A stretch of 64,000 nucleotides of DNA from Salinigranum halophilum. Its GTDB lineage: Archaea; Halobacteriota; Halobacteria; Halobacteriales; Haloferacaceae. Below, piece after piece: positions 34,886-43,000 of this stretch. The DNA lies in NCBI RefSeq assembly GCF_007004735.1, contig NZ_SSNL01000008.1, forward strand, positions 1-64,000. Direction: 5' to 3'. The stretch's first letter is position 1. Every line of letters starts with the position of its first letter. A program made the translations under genes and the position numbers. The notes beneath the pieces are model-generated. The model saw only the letters and a list, made by a program, of their open reading frames with translations, did not search any database and was not told the origin of the DNA.

Positions 34886-35512
34886 TCAGCCGGTGTAGGT
34901 GAGCGACCCGAGCACGTCGGCGACCGTCTCTCTCACCGGGCCGGTGTACACGTCCTCGTGGACGAGCACAACCAGCCGCAGAATCCACGGGCCGGCGAGC
35001 GTGACGACGGTCGCCCCGCGGACCGGGGTGTCGGCGAGGGTGTACTCGACGACGCGACCCGGTCTGTCGTCGGGGAGCGTCACCGCCCGCGTCGACCGCA
35101 CCGCGTGGTCGGCCTGGGAGAGTCGTCTGACTGTCTCCGTCTCGGCCGCGGCGACGTCGTCGTACGCGGTGTTGAGACTCCCCCACGCGCGGAGGGTTCC
35201 CAGCACCCGACCGTCGGGCGTCTCGTACTCGAACGAGACGATAGCGTCGTCGGCTGCCGACCGCTCCTGCCAGTTGGCCGGGTGTACGAAGGAGAACCCC
35301 GCCGCCTCGTAGGTGACGAGCCGGGCCGGTTCGATTCGCCGCTCCACCGTCGGTGCGGTCGCGACCGGGGGTGTCGACGGTGCGGTCGGCGGCGTCGAGA
35401 CCGGCGTCTCGAGTTCGCCGGGCTCGTTCGCGACGGGCGGAGTCGGTTCGCGGGTGAGACACCCACTCAGCGCGAGGAACGCGAGGAACGCCCGACGGTC
35501 GAGGCTCTGCAT
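34886..35512 (-). CDS. Tat-type lipoprotein, unknown function
   Basis: The 208-residue product has a signal SLDRRAFLAFLALSGC with twin Arg and lipobox Cys, then a Pro/Thr-rich linker (TPPTAPSTPPVATAP). The globular domain has RLVTYEAAGFSFVHPANWQE and ends in PWILRLVVLVHEDVYTGPVRE, similar to PsbP/DUF1795-like lipoproteins that respond to stress, but this is only a resemblance. ATG 35512 places the signal at the N-terminus. Confidence 0.75.
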   Translation of the reverse strand: MQSLDRRAFLAFLALSGCLTREPTPPVANEPGELETPVSTPPTAPSTPPVATAPTVERRIEPARLVTYEAAGFSFVHPANWQERSAADDAIVSFEYETPDGRVLGTLRAWGSLNTAYDDVAAAETETVRRLSQADHAVRSTRAVTLPDDRPGRVVEYTLADTPVRGATVVTLAGPWILRLVVLVHEDVYTGPVRETVADVLGSLTYTG

Positions 35513-35862
35513 CTGCCCGGGTACAGCACAGCCGACGATATAGCTCTTCAGTCGTGTCGGCGGGTCGTTCGGTGTCGGACCGAACGTGGCGGTTCCGGAC
35601 GGTGGGCGCACACTGCTCGAACAGGTCGACTCCGAGCAGTGCCGGGTCGTGTCGTGGCCGAAACGAGTATCCGACGGATCCGAGCGCGTCGCCGATTCTG
35701 TATAGCGAGATGTGATTTACTTGTTCCGGGCGCGACGGCTCCGGCATCGGTATCTGTCGGAACGCGCCGGACGGAATCGGTGGACGACCCCACCAGAGGG
35801 TATCTCACACGTCTCACGGTGGTCGACGCTCGGGTGTCCACGTCGTCTCGACCCGCACAGGG
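35513..35862. other. 350-base intergenic stretch, no confident gene
   Basis: It carries the promoter of the lipoprotein gene (TATA-like ATATAG near 35538-35544 on the plus strand, CTATAT on the minus). A minus-strand frame from about 35747 reads YSFRPRHDPALLGVDLFEQ and could be a decayed fragment, but its third-position GC is lower than that of real genes here, so I do not call it. Confidence 0.4.
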
Positions 35863-37245
35863 CTATCGCACCCGGTCGCGTGACGCGAGCGGGTGTACAG
35901 ACGCGTCGACGACGCGCTTTGCGGCGAGTACTCCGAGCAGGAGTGCGCCCCACACCCCCGGCTGGAAGCCCGAGACGACGACGTCGGCCACCGTTGCATC
36001 GAGGCCGGGTACAGCAGCCGACCGGAACGGCACGACGGGAGGGAGATACTCGACGGCCAGTCTGAGGCCGAACGAGTGGCTGTGGAGGAGAAACACCGCG
36101 AGGAGTGGGAGCCACGGTCGTCCGTCCACCGCGAACTCGACCTGGAGCATCACCACGACGGCGGGGACGAGCGCCGTCAGGTAGTAGCTGTACGCCTGTG
36201 GAGCGAGCAACGGCATCGTCGCGACCCCGAGTGCGAAGACCACACGGTCCGCATCTGTGGATGCGGCCGCGAGCGCGAGCCCCACGACGACGAGACTCCC
36301 GACGATTCGGAGGAGAAGCGAGACCGGCGCGAGCGCGTAGAGCGGCCTGTAGTACGGTGCCATCCACAGCAGCGGGCTCCGGACCTGGCCGGATTTGCCC
36401 CACTGGAGGACGTCGAGGTAGTCGACGTGCGGCTCAACTCCGAACACCGCGAGGGAGAGACCGAACAGAGTGACGCCAGCGCCGAGTGCACCGAGGAAGC
36501 GACGTCGGTCGGTTAGGAGATGCGCGCCGATGGGGGCGTAGACGAGCTTGACGACGCCGACGAGGCCCGTACACGCGCCGCTCACGTAGCCGGGAGTACT
36601 CCTGGGTCGTTCCGCGGAGAGCAAGCCGACGAGCGAGAGTGTAACGAGGCCGCCCAGAAACGCCGAGATTTGCCCCTGTTTCACCGAGAACAACAGCGGG
36701 TGAAAGCCCACGAGCGCCCACAGGAGGAGGGCGCGTTCCCAGAGGCGGAGACTGTAGCCGAACTGGCGGACCAGGAGCTGGAGGCTCCCCCAGAAGAACA
36801 GTACCGAACAGACCTCCCACGCGGCCGCCCCGGTGTCGAACGGGAGCTGGGTGAACGGCCAGACGACGAGGAGGAAGACGGGTGGGTACAGATACGTGCC
36901 GCTGTAGCCACCCTCCTCGTTCCGGACGTAGAGCGACTCACCGGCCCGCCACCTGTCGAGCGCCCCGGTGTACGCGCCGAAGTCCCAGAACCCGAACGGG
37001 GCGGCGACGCCGGCGAACCGTAACACCCCGTCGACGAAGGGGTGGAGAAGCAAGACGACCGCGAGTCCGAGCGCAGCCACCACGAAGCGCGGCCAGTCCA
37101 TCGCGTGGGCACCGAGTCGCTGGAGGAGCGACGGACTCCGCTCGTGGGACTCCCGGAACGGGACGTCGGTCGCTCGTGCGACCTCGAGCCCGGCTCCGGC
37201 GAGCAGGAGGAGCGCGGTGAGCCAGCCGACGACCGCGACGAACAT
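35863..37245 (-). CDS. GT87/DUF2029-type membrane glycosyltransferase
   Basis: The 460-residue protein has about eleven hydrophobic segments and resembles GT87 mannosyltransferases (DUF2029) that use polyprenyl-phosphate sugars on the outer face. FGAYTGALDRWRAGESLYVRNEEGGYSGTYLYPP is the conserved first outer loop (the Asp and Tyr in it), followed by GVVKLVYAPIGAHLLTDRR. ATG 37245 is chosen by the first hydrophobic segment (MFVAVVGWLTALLLLAGA). A palindrome lies just upstream. The acceptor is unknown. Confidence 0.8.
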   Translation of the reverse strand: MFVAVVGWLTALLLLAGAGLEVARATDVPFRESHERSPSLLQRLGAHAMDWPRFVVAALGLAVVLLLHPFVDGVLRFAGVAAPFGFWDFGAYTGALDRWRAGESLYVRNEEGGYSGTYLYPPVFLLVVWPFTQLPFDTGAAAWEVCSVLFFWGSLQLLVRQFGYSLRLWERALLLWALVGFHPLLFSVKQGQISAFLGGLVTLSLVGLLSAERPRSTPGYVSGACTGLVGVVKLVYAPIGAHLLTDRRRFLGALGAGVTLFGLSLAVFGVEPHVDYLDVLQWGKSGQVRSPLLWMAPYYRPLYALAPVSLLLRIVGSLVVVGLALAAASTDADRVVFALGVATMPLLAPQAYSYYLTALVPAVVVMLQVEFAVDGRPWLPLLAVFLLHSHSFGLRLAVEYLPPVVPFRSAAVPGLDATVADVVVSGFQPGVWGALLLGVLAAKRVVDASVHPLASRDRVR

Positions 37246-37272
37246 GCCATCGGGATGTCGGTCTCCGGACCC

Positions 37273-37299
37273 GACAGGTTTGTGGAGACACAAACTGTC
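37273..37299. promoter_or_regulatory. Near-palindrome upstream of the GT87 gene
   Basis: GTTTGTG (37278-37284) and CACAAAC (37289-37295) pair around a GAGA loop, extended by GACA/TGTC with one bulged G. It sits 28-54 bases before the minus-strand ATG at 37245, where a regulator dimer or RNA hairpin could act. Confidence 0.45.
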
Positions 37300-37337
37300 G
37301 TTTGACCGTTCGGTCGTCGCCAGATCGGTGTTTTGTA

Positions 37338-37473
37338 ATCACCGAAACGAACGTCACGCCGAGTGCAGAGTTATGGCCGATAGCACACAATAAACAAGCT
37401 TATCACCGAACTAAACACTAAAGATGGTGGGATTGTGGACTCACAAACAGTGATAAGATACTTTATCGCCGAA
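37338..37473. repeat. Three copies of ATCRCCGAA at 63-64-base spacing in AT-rich DNA
   Basis: ATCACCGAA at 37338-37346 and 37402-37410, and ATCGCCGAA at 37465-37473; the last two share a preceding CTT(T). An inverted TTATCAC copy is at 37450-37457 (CTTATCAC/GTGATAAG pair with 37399-37406). Spacing equals about six helical turns. The block lies in front of the RHH regulator and recombinase and may be the binding or crossover sites of these proteins. Confidence 0.5.
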
Positions 37474-37514
37474 TCAGAGGTAGATTGATAATCACTCGCT
37501 GTGAGCGTCGAACC

Positions 37515-37925
37515 GTGACAGACACCGCCGACGACGAGCGGACACGCGTACAGACGTACGTCCCGGCGTATCAAAAATCCGTCTGGCAGGAACACGCCGA
37601 GGAACTGGGAATGACACAGAGCGAGTTCGTCCGGACGATGGTCCAGGCGGGCCGACGGGGATTCCTCCCGAAGAGCCGCGAAACCACTCAGGGCACCGAC
37701 AACTCTGGAGGGGCTTCTTCGACAGCTAACCCCGGGGGTACAGGCGTCGAAGAGACGGTCGTGGCGATCCTCTCGGCGGAGGGTGCGCTCGGTTGGGACC
37801 AGCTCCTCACGCGGCTCACCGCGGACGTGGAAGACCAGCTCGACGACGCACTCGCCGACCTTCAGGACGCGAATCGACTCCGATACAGCGGCCGCGACGG
37901 AGGCTACGTGCTGACCGATGAGTGA
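37515..37925 (+). CDS. Ribbon-helix-helix plus winged-helix regulator (DUF5805-like)
   Basis: The 136-residue product has an N-terminal RHH-like stretch, RVQTYVPAYQKSVWQEHAEE and GMTQSEFVRTMVQAGRRG. A Ser/Thr/Gly linker follows, then a C-terminal winged-helix-like part (VEETVVAILSAEGALGWDQL...ANRLRYSGRDGGYVLTDE). It resembles haloarchaeal DUF5805 proteins (memory). The start is GTG 37515, with AT-rich TTGATAATC 27 bases upstream. Its last 8 bases overlap the recombinase start (ATGAGTGA), so the two are coupled. It likely controls or assists the recombinase. Confidence 0.75.
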   Translation: MTDTADDERTRVQTYVPAYQKSVWQEHAEELGMTQSEFVRTMVQAGRRGFLPKSRETTQGTDNSGGASSTANPGGTGVEETVVAILSAEGALGWDQLLTRLTADVEDQLDDALADLQDANRLRYSGRDGGYVLTDE

Positions 37926-38940
37926 AACGACAGCGGACCAGCCGGTGGAGTACTTCCTCCAGGACATGGAGTACTACGGTCGTTCGGACCGCACGCGGGC
38001 CGCATACCGTCGAGTGCTCGAGGACTTCGCGTCGTTTCTCGACTCGCGGTCGACCGGGTTCGACGAGGCGACGAACCGCGACTGCATGGCGTGGATTCAC
38101 CGCCAGCGGGGCCAGTCGGCCGAGAGCACCGTCGCCACGTACGCGGCGTACCTCCACCGCTTCTACACGTATATGAACTCCGTCGACGCCTTTGAGTCGA
38201 ACCCGATGACGCTGGTGATGGAGGAACTCGACGAGCGCATCGAGACGAACCCGACACGGCGTGACCTCTCGGTCCGGGAGATGCGGGCGTTCGTGGGTGA
38301 GATCACCCATCCGCTCGACCGTGCCATCGTCGTGACACTGTTGAAAACGGGGATGCGTGTCGGAGAGCTCTGTAACCTGGATGTGCGTGACCTGCGACTC
38401 CCGGAGAGTCCAGCAGCGGCGGAGTACGACCTCTCTGGCCGCCCACAACTGGAGGGGAGAGGAGCCTCGCTGTTCGTCTCCGCGGCTCCGACCCGTGGGC
38501 AGGTCACCCACGGCGAGCGTCGGACGGACTCAAACAAGCGCAAGCGGTCGACGGTCATCCCTGTCGACGACGAACTCGCGGCGGTCCTCACGGAGTGGCT
38601 CGCCGTCCGGCCGGACGCTCACTCCCCCGCGGACCCGCTGTTCGTGCGAACGCGCGACCACTGGGGGAGTCGGCTCTCCGCGAAGGCGGCCCGTCGGGTG
38701 GTCGTCAACCACGCCGAGAACGCGGGGTGGCACCGGACCGGCGGCGGCAGCGACGAGAACGTCACACCCCACTACTTCCGGCACTTCTTCACCACCCACA
38801 TGCGCGACAGAACCGGGGACCGCGGCATCGTGAAGTACCTCCGCGGCGACGTCGCCGGCGACATCATCGACACGTACACCCACAACTGGGGCAACCGCGT
38901 GCGGGAGACGTACGAACAGCACGTGTACTCGCTCTGCTGA
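37918..38940 (+). CDS. Tyrosine recombinase/integrase
   Basis: The 340-residue product has an N-terminal SAM-like core-binding domain (residues 10-105) and a C-terminal catalytic domain. Arg147 is in TGMRVGEL, Lys207/209 lie in NKRKRSTVIPV, and HYFRH gives His285 and Arg288. Tyr320 in DTYTH is the probable nucleophile. The usual LGH box reads LRGD, so the second catalytic His/Trp is not obvious. It breaks and rejoins DNA at specific sites. No tRNA gene or obvious att duplication is seen beside it. Confidence 0.9.
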   Translation: MSETTADQPVEYFLQDMEYYGRSDRTRAAYRRVLEDFASFLDSRSTGFDEATNRDCMAWIHRQRGQSAESTVATYAAYLHRFYTYMNSVDAFESNPMTLVMEELDERIETNPTRRDLSVREMRAFVGEITHPLDRAIVVTLLKTGMRVGELCNLDVRDLRLPESPAAAEYDLSGRPQLEGRGASLFVSAAPTRGQVTHGERRTDSNKRKRSTVIPVDDELAAVLTEWLAVRPDAHSPADPLFVRTRDHWGSRLSAKAARRVVVNHAENAGWHRTGGGSDENVTPHYFRHFFTTHMRDRTGDRGIVKYLRGDVAGDIIDTYTHNWGNRVRETYEQHVYSLC

Positions 38941-39201
38941 CTGTCGACGCCTGCAGAGAACCCGCCTGTTCCGGTGTTCCGGCCGTCATCGACACAATTG
39001 CGTCGTTCTCGTCCGGACAGAACTCTGTCCGTTGGCCGACCCATAAATCATATACTGCTATACAAAATAGGAGCGTGGTGCGCCGGGAGGCCGTCGCTCA
39101 CGAACGGTCGAAATAGACCGCGTGAGCGCCGCTCTGGCGGTATCGGTGACACGCGGTCGAGAGAAGACCGGGTCCGGGGACCCGCGGACGGTGGCTTCGA
39201 C
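38941..39201. other. 261-base intergenic stretch between recombinase and biotin carrier genes
   Basis: No gene seen. An AT-rich segment near 39042-39069 contains TATAC twice (TATACTGCTATAC) and could be a promoter or recombination site. A GGGTCC/GGACCC hairpin with a 2-base loop at 39170-39183 sits just after the minus-strand stop at 39202 and may help end that transcript. Confidence 0.4.
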
Positions 39202-39450
39202 TCAGTCGTCGACTTCGAGCGTGATGAGGTCGGCACCCGCCTCGATTTCGGACTCGTTGTCGGCGTGGACCTCGGTGACGACGCCGTCCTTCTCGCTCGT
39301 GACGTCGTAGAAGTTCTTCATCACGCCGACCAGGGCGACGACGTCGCCGGCGGAGACGGCGTCACCCACCTCGACGAACGGCGGGTCTTCTGGGTCTGGG
39401 CTACGGTAGAACACGCCCGGCATCGGGGCTTCGATGGTGAATGTCGTCAT
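39202..39450 (-). CDS. accB: Minimal biotin carboxyl carrier protein
   Basis: The 82-residue biotin/lipoyl domain has no leader or linker. VGVMKNFYDV around Lys45 is the biotinylation site (Met-Lys). The first strand has APMPGVFYRSPDP and the second half EVHADNESEIEAGADLITLE. Most acetyl-CoA carboxylase carriers are near 150 residues with a Pro/Ala linker; this short type is the one clustered with pxp genes in bacteria. It shuttles carboxybiotin from the biotin carboxylase (41636) to PxpB/PxpC. The gap of 79 bases to pxpC is small enough for one operon. Confidence 0.88.
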   Translation of the reverse strand: MTTFTIEAPMPGVFYRSPDPEDPPFVEVGDAVSAGDVVALVGVMKNFYDVTSEKDGVVTEVHADNESEIEAGADLITLEVDD

Positions 39451-39529
39451 AGTTGGGGGACGGTCTGAGTGTCCGTGTCGGGAGACTGTACAGTGGTCGC
39501 GGGCATAAACGTTGCTTCGATGGTCGAAC

Positions 39530-40492
39530 TCACGCGAACGACTCCCGGACCTCCTCGAGGAGGGCCTGTTCTTCCTGGCGAGCGTCGAGCGCCTCGTCGA
39601 CCGTGACGGACTCGAAGTAGACCTCCTCGTGCGTCCGACGCTGGCCGAGGAGGTTCCGGTCGGAACTCACCACGGTGCCGACCGTCGCGTAGCCGCCGCC
39701 GGTGACAGCGTCGCGCATCAGGACAATCGGGAGCGTCGACACCTGGATGGAGCCGACGGGGTAGCCCAGGTCGACTACGTTCGAGGGATCGGTGCCGGCA
39801 CCGAACGGCTGTTCACGCGGTTCGAACTCGATGTCGACGCCGTTGAGTCGGTAGCCGACGCGGTCGGCATCGGCGTCGACCGTCCACGGTTCGCTGCAGA
39901 GTTCCTCCCGACTCTCGTCGGTGAGCCGGTAGTCACACAGCCCGAGGACGACGCGAATCGGTTCACTGTCGTCGTACGAAGGGATGGCGTTCCTCGGGGC
40001 TCGTCGCCCGGCCAACCCGCCAGTGTCGGCATCACCGACTGCGAGGGTGTCGCCTTCTTCCAGCGGCCGCCCCTCGTGGCCGCCGATGCCGACCAGCGTG
40101 TACGTCGACCGACTCCCCATCACGGGCGCGACGTCGACGCCGCCGGCGACGGCGAGGTACGTCCGCGCGCCCTCGGTCGCGAACTGCATCGAGAGTTCGT
40201 CGCCGGCCGAGACGTCGACCGACTCCCACATCGGAACCGGTTCCCCCGCGAGTTCGCCGGCCATCGTCGCCCCCGCGAGCGCGATGACGGTGTCCTCCTC
40301 GAAGCGGAGGTCACACCCCTTGTAGGTCATCTCCAGCGTGGCGTGTCCGGTGTCGTTGCCGACGAGGTAGTTCGCCACCGCGTGTGAGTACTGGTCCATC
40401 GCGCCCGAGGGTGGCATCCCGATGTGGTAGTGGCCGAAGCGTCCGTCGTCTTGGACCGTCGTCGAGAGCCCGCCGTCGAGGACGTGAATCAT
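39530..40492 (-). CDS. pxpC: 5-oxoprolinase/biotin-dependent carboxyltransferase subunit PxpC (KipA family)
   Basis: The 320-residue AHS2/KipA-family protein begins VLDGGLSTTVQDDGRFGHYHIG, the canonical family start, with MPPSGAMDQYSHAVANYLVGN next. With PxpA and PxpB it opens 5-oxoproline to glutamate using ATP. The same fold forms half of the carboxyltransferase domain of urea carboxylase. The TAATG arrangement with pxpB (1-base overlap at 40492) shows coupling. A biotin carrier gene follows. Confidence 0.93.
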   Translation of the reverse strand: MIHVLDGGLSTTVQDDGRFGHYHIGMPPSGAMDQYSHAVANYLVGNDTGHATLEMTYKGCDLRFEEDTVIALAGATMAGELAGEPVPMWESVDVSAGDELSMQFATEGARTYLAVAGGVDVAPVMGSRSTYTLVGIGGHEGRPLEEGDTLAVGDADTGGLAGRRAPRNAIPSYDDSEPIRVVLGLCDYRLTDESREELCSEPWTVDADADRVGYRLNGVDIEFEPREQPFGAGTDPSNVVDLGYPVGSIQVSTLPIVLMRDAVTGGGYATVGTVVSSDRNLLGQRRTHEEVYFESVTVDEALDARQEEQALLEEVRESFA

Positions 40493-41394
40493 TAGTACAG
40501 CACCTCCACCAACCGCTCGTTGTACCCATCGGGGTCCGCGAAGAACTCCTCGGGCGAGAACGCCACCTCCTCCATCGTGTAGCGGTAGCTCCCGTCTTCG
40601 ACCCCTTCGCGAATCGCGTCGTACTCCTCACGGTCGATCTGCCTGAAGTTCAGGATGTCACCGGGGTTCGGGAGGACCATCGACTCCTCGAAGTCGGCCA
40701 GTTCCTGATCGACGTCGAGCACCTCGACGGGCGTTCGTCCGTAGAGTTGGTACCCGCCGGCACCCTGAACGGGGTAGATGGCGGTGAACGCCCCGCCGAA
40801 GCCGACGGCCCGCGAGGGGGTGTCAGTCCGCGGCTGGACGTACTTCGGCACCTCGATTTGCCGGCTCTCGGGCACCATCTGGAAACACCACGGTAATCCG
40901 GGGACGAAGCCGACCATCGTCACCATGTGTGGGGCACCGGCATGGGCGTCGATGAAGTCCTGGGCAGTCTCGTAGCCGTTGATGCGCGCCGAGTACTCCA
41001 GGTCCGTGGCGTCGGGGTCCTGGTGGTTGTCACGGAAGCGCATCAGCGTCTCGTGGGTCCACTCGTCCTGGTAGAGGACGGGAACGTCGATGACGCGCGT
41101 GTCCCACTCGTACTCGGAGAGGTCGGTCTCGGCCGCGATCTGTTTCAGTTCGTCGACGAGGGCTGTCGGAGCAATCTCGTCGGGGTCGAAGTGCAAGAGG
41201 TACGAGGCGTTGGCCGGGCAAATCTCGTCGACGCCCGGGATGTCGCGCTCGCGAATCTGCTGGGTGATGGCCATCGCCTGGAAGTTGGCGTCGAAGCTCA
41301 TCTCTTCGGAGAGTTCGACGAACACGTAGTCGTCCGCGCCGTGTTCGTACCGTGGTTCGGGGAGTTCCGTCGGTGTGATGCGTTCTGCGGACAT
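40492..41394 (-). CDS. pxpB: 5-oxoprolinase subunit PxpB (KipI/AHS1 family)
   Basis: The 300-residue product has GFVPGLPWCFQMVPESRQIEVPK then GGAFTAIYPVQGAGGYQLYGRTP, the AHS1/KipI signature. It is longer at the N-terminus than typical KipI (about 220-240 residues), with an extra segment containing MRFRDNHQDPDATDL. It forms a complex with PxpC. The same domain is the second half of urea carboxylase's carboxyltransferase. AATTATA at 41424-41430 is its likely TATA element. It is divergent from the biotin carboxylase gene. Confidence 0.9.
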   Translation of the reverse strand: MSAERITPTELPEPRYEHGADDYVFVELSEEMSFDANFQAMAITQQIRERDIPGVDEICPANASYLLHFDPDEIAPTALVDELKQIAAETDLSEYEWDTRVIDVPVLYQDEWTHETLMRFRDNHQDPDATDLEYSARINGYETAQDFIDAHAGAPHMVTMVGFVPGLPWCFQMVPESRQIEVPKYVQPRTDTPSRAVGFGGAFTAIYPVQGAGGYQLYGRTPVEVLDVDQELADFEESMVLPNPGDILNFRQIDREEYDAIREGVEDGSYRYTMEEVAFSPEEFFADPDGYNERLVEVLY

Positions 41395-41635
41395 CGGTTA
41401 TAGTCGAATGTCAACAGGTACCGAATTATAGGTGACGGTCACCTCGGCGTGTGCGTGTGCACTCGCGTGCGGGCGCTCGGTGAGCGAGACGAGGCGCGTG
41501 CGTCTCTGTCGCCGCTCACCAGACGACCGTCACGCTCGAGACGCCTGCCGCTCGACGCCGCGGCCCGCTCACCACGACGCGACTCGTCGCCGTCGACCCC
41601 CAGGGTATATATCGATGGTCGGTATACCGAGCGGC
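41395..41635. promoter_or_regulatory. Divergent promoter between pxpB and the biotin carboxylase gene
   Basis: On the minus strand the TATA-like element at 41424-41430 drives pxpB. On the plus strand TATATAT at 41606-41612 lies 27 bases (centre) before ATG 41636 and decides that start rather than the earlier in-frame ATG 41615. Divergent arrangement suggests joint control of the carboxylase parts. Confidence 0.55.
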
Positions 41636-43000
41636 ATGTTCGAGCGCGTCCTCGTTGCCAACCGAGGAGAGATCGCCATCCGTGTCATCAACGCGTGCCA
41701 CGAGTTGGGTATCGAAGCCGTCGCGGTGTACAGCGACGCCGACGAGACGGCGAAACACGTCAGACACGCCGACCACGCGGCCCACGTCGGCGGGTCGATG
41801 GCGTCGAAGAGCTACCTCGATATGGACGCGCTCATCGAGGCCGCACACGAGACCGACGCCGACGCGGTCCACCCCGGCTACGGCTTCCTCGCCGAGAACG
41901 CCGCCTTCGCCCGGCGAGTCGTCGACGAGGGCCTCACGTGGGTCGGTCCTGCCGCGGACGTCATGGAGCAACTGGGCGAGAAGACGAAGTCACGCAAGGT
42001 GATGCAGGCCGCCGGCGTCCCTATCGTTCCTGGGACAACGGACCCCGTGACCGAGGCTTCGGAAGTCGAAGCGTTCGCCGAGGAGCACGGGTACCCCATC
42101 GCCATCAAGGCCGACGGGGGTGGGGGCGGTCGGGGCCTGAAGGTCGTCACCGAGGAGGACTCGATTCCCGACGCGCTTCAGGCGGCCAAACGGGAGGGTG
42201 AGGCGTACTTCGACAACCCCGACGTCTACGTCGAGAAGTTCCTCGAGAACCCTCGTCACATCGAGGTGCAGGTCATCGCCGATTCTCACGGGAACGTCCG
42301 CCACCTGTACGAGCGCGACTGCTCCCTCCAGCGACGGCAGCAGAAAGTTCTGGAAGAGACGCCCTCGCCCTCGCTCACGCCCGAACTGCGGGAGGAACTC
42401 TGTGAGTCCGCGAGACACGGGATGGCAGAAGCCGACTACACCAACGCCGGGACGGTGGAGTTCCTGTACGAAGACGGCCAGTTCTACTTCCTCGAGGTCA
42501 ACACCAGAATCCAGGTCGAACATCCCCTCTCGGAGATCACGACTGGTATCGACCTCGTGGCGTGGCAACTGCGTGTGGCTGCCGGGGAGGAGTTCGATTT
42601 CTCTCAGGAGAGCGTCGAGCCCCGCGGTGCGGCGATGGAGTTCCGTATCAACGCCGAGGACGCCGCCAACGACTTCGCTCCGCGACCCGGGGAGCTAGCG
42701 CGGTACCGTCCCCCGAGAGGAATCGGCGTCCGCGTCGACGACGGCGTCGACGAAGGGGACAAGATATCTCCCTTCTACGACTCGCTCGTCGGGAAGTTCA
42801 TCGTGCACGCCGAGGACCGCGAGTCGGTCGTCCGCCGGGCGAAGCGCGCCCTCCGCGAGGCCGACATCGAGGGCGTCCCGACCACGATTCCGTTCCACCA
42901 GACGATGCTCGACGACGAGCGCTTCCAGGCGAACGAGCACACGACGAAGTTCATCGACGAGGAGTTCGACCTCTCGACGGTGCCCGAGTGGGAGGCCTAG
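41636..43000 (+). CDS. accC: Biotin carboxylase subunit
   Basis: The 454-residue ATP-grasp enzyme carboxylates biotin on the carrier. It starts [33 protein letters not shown] lies in the N-terminal domain, and [14 protein letters not shown] is the Gly-rich ATP loop. [21 protein letters not shown] follows, and the catalytic [16 protein letters not shown] has Arg/Glu. Size equals stand-alone AccC. Its place among pxp genes and the small carrier suggests it serves this complex rather than fatty acid synthesis, though acyl-CoA carboxylase use cannot be excluded. Confidence 0.93.
   Translation: MFERVLVANRGEIAIRVINACHELGIEAVAVYSDADETAKHVRHADHAAHVGGSMASKSYLDMDALIEAAHETDADAVHPGYGFLAENAAFARRVVDEGLTWVGPAADVMEQLGEKTKSRKVMQAAGVPIVPGTTDPVTEASEVEAFAEEHGYPIAIKADGGGGGRGLKVVTEEDSIPDALQAAKREGEAYFDNPDVYVEKFLENPRHIEVQVIADSHGNVRHLYERDCSLQRRQQKVLEETPSPSLTPELREELCESARHGMAEADYTNAGTVEFLYEDGQFYFLEVNTRIQVEHPLSEITTGIDLVAWQLRVAAGEEFDFSQESVEPRGAAMEFRINAEDAANDFAPRPGELARYRPPRGIGVRVDDGVDEGDKISPFYDSLVGKFIVHAEDRESVVRRAKRALREADIEGVPTTIPFHQTMLDDERFQANEHTTKFIDEEFDLSTVPEWEA

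Noticed and set aside
33822-35747. 641-residue minus-strand frame
   Set aside because: Runs through three genes in other frames. Only the first part (35747 to about 35560) lies in free DNA; its third-position GC is too low to call.
34175-36184. 669-residue plus-strand frame
   Set aside because: Covers the SRAP gene in the wrong frame and two minus-strand genes; arginine-rich with no motifs.
39170-39183. Rho-independent style terminator hairpin
   Set aside because: The stem is short with a 2-base loop and no T-tract follows on the minus strand; mentioned only as part of the intergenic region.
38941-39201. tRNA gene or att duplication beside the recombinase
   Set aside because: No cloverleaf-like sequence or T-arm motif seen, and no direct repeat of useful length on both sides of the recombinase.
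41636-43000. Biotin carboxylase as part of pyruvate carboxylase or a fatty acid enzyme
   Set aside because: No carboxyltransferase of either type is adjacent; the neighbouring carrier and pxp genes fit better. Not fully excluded.
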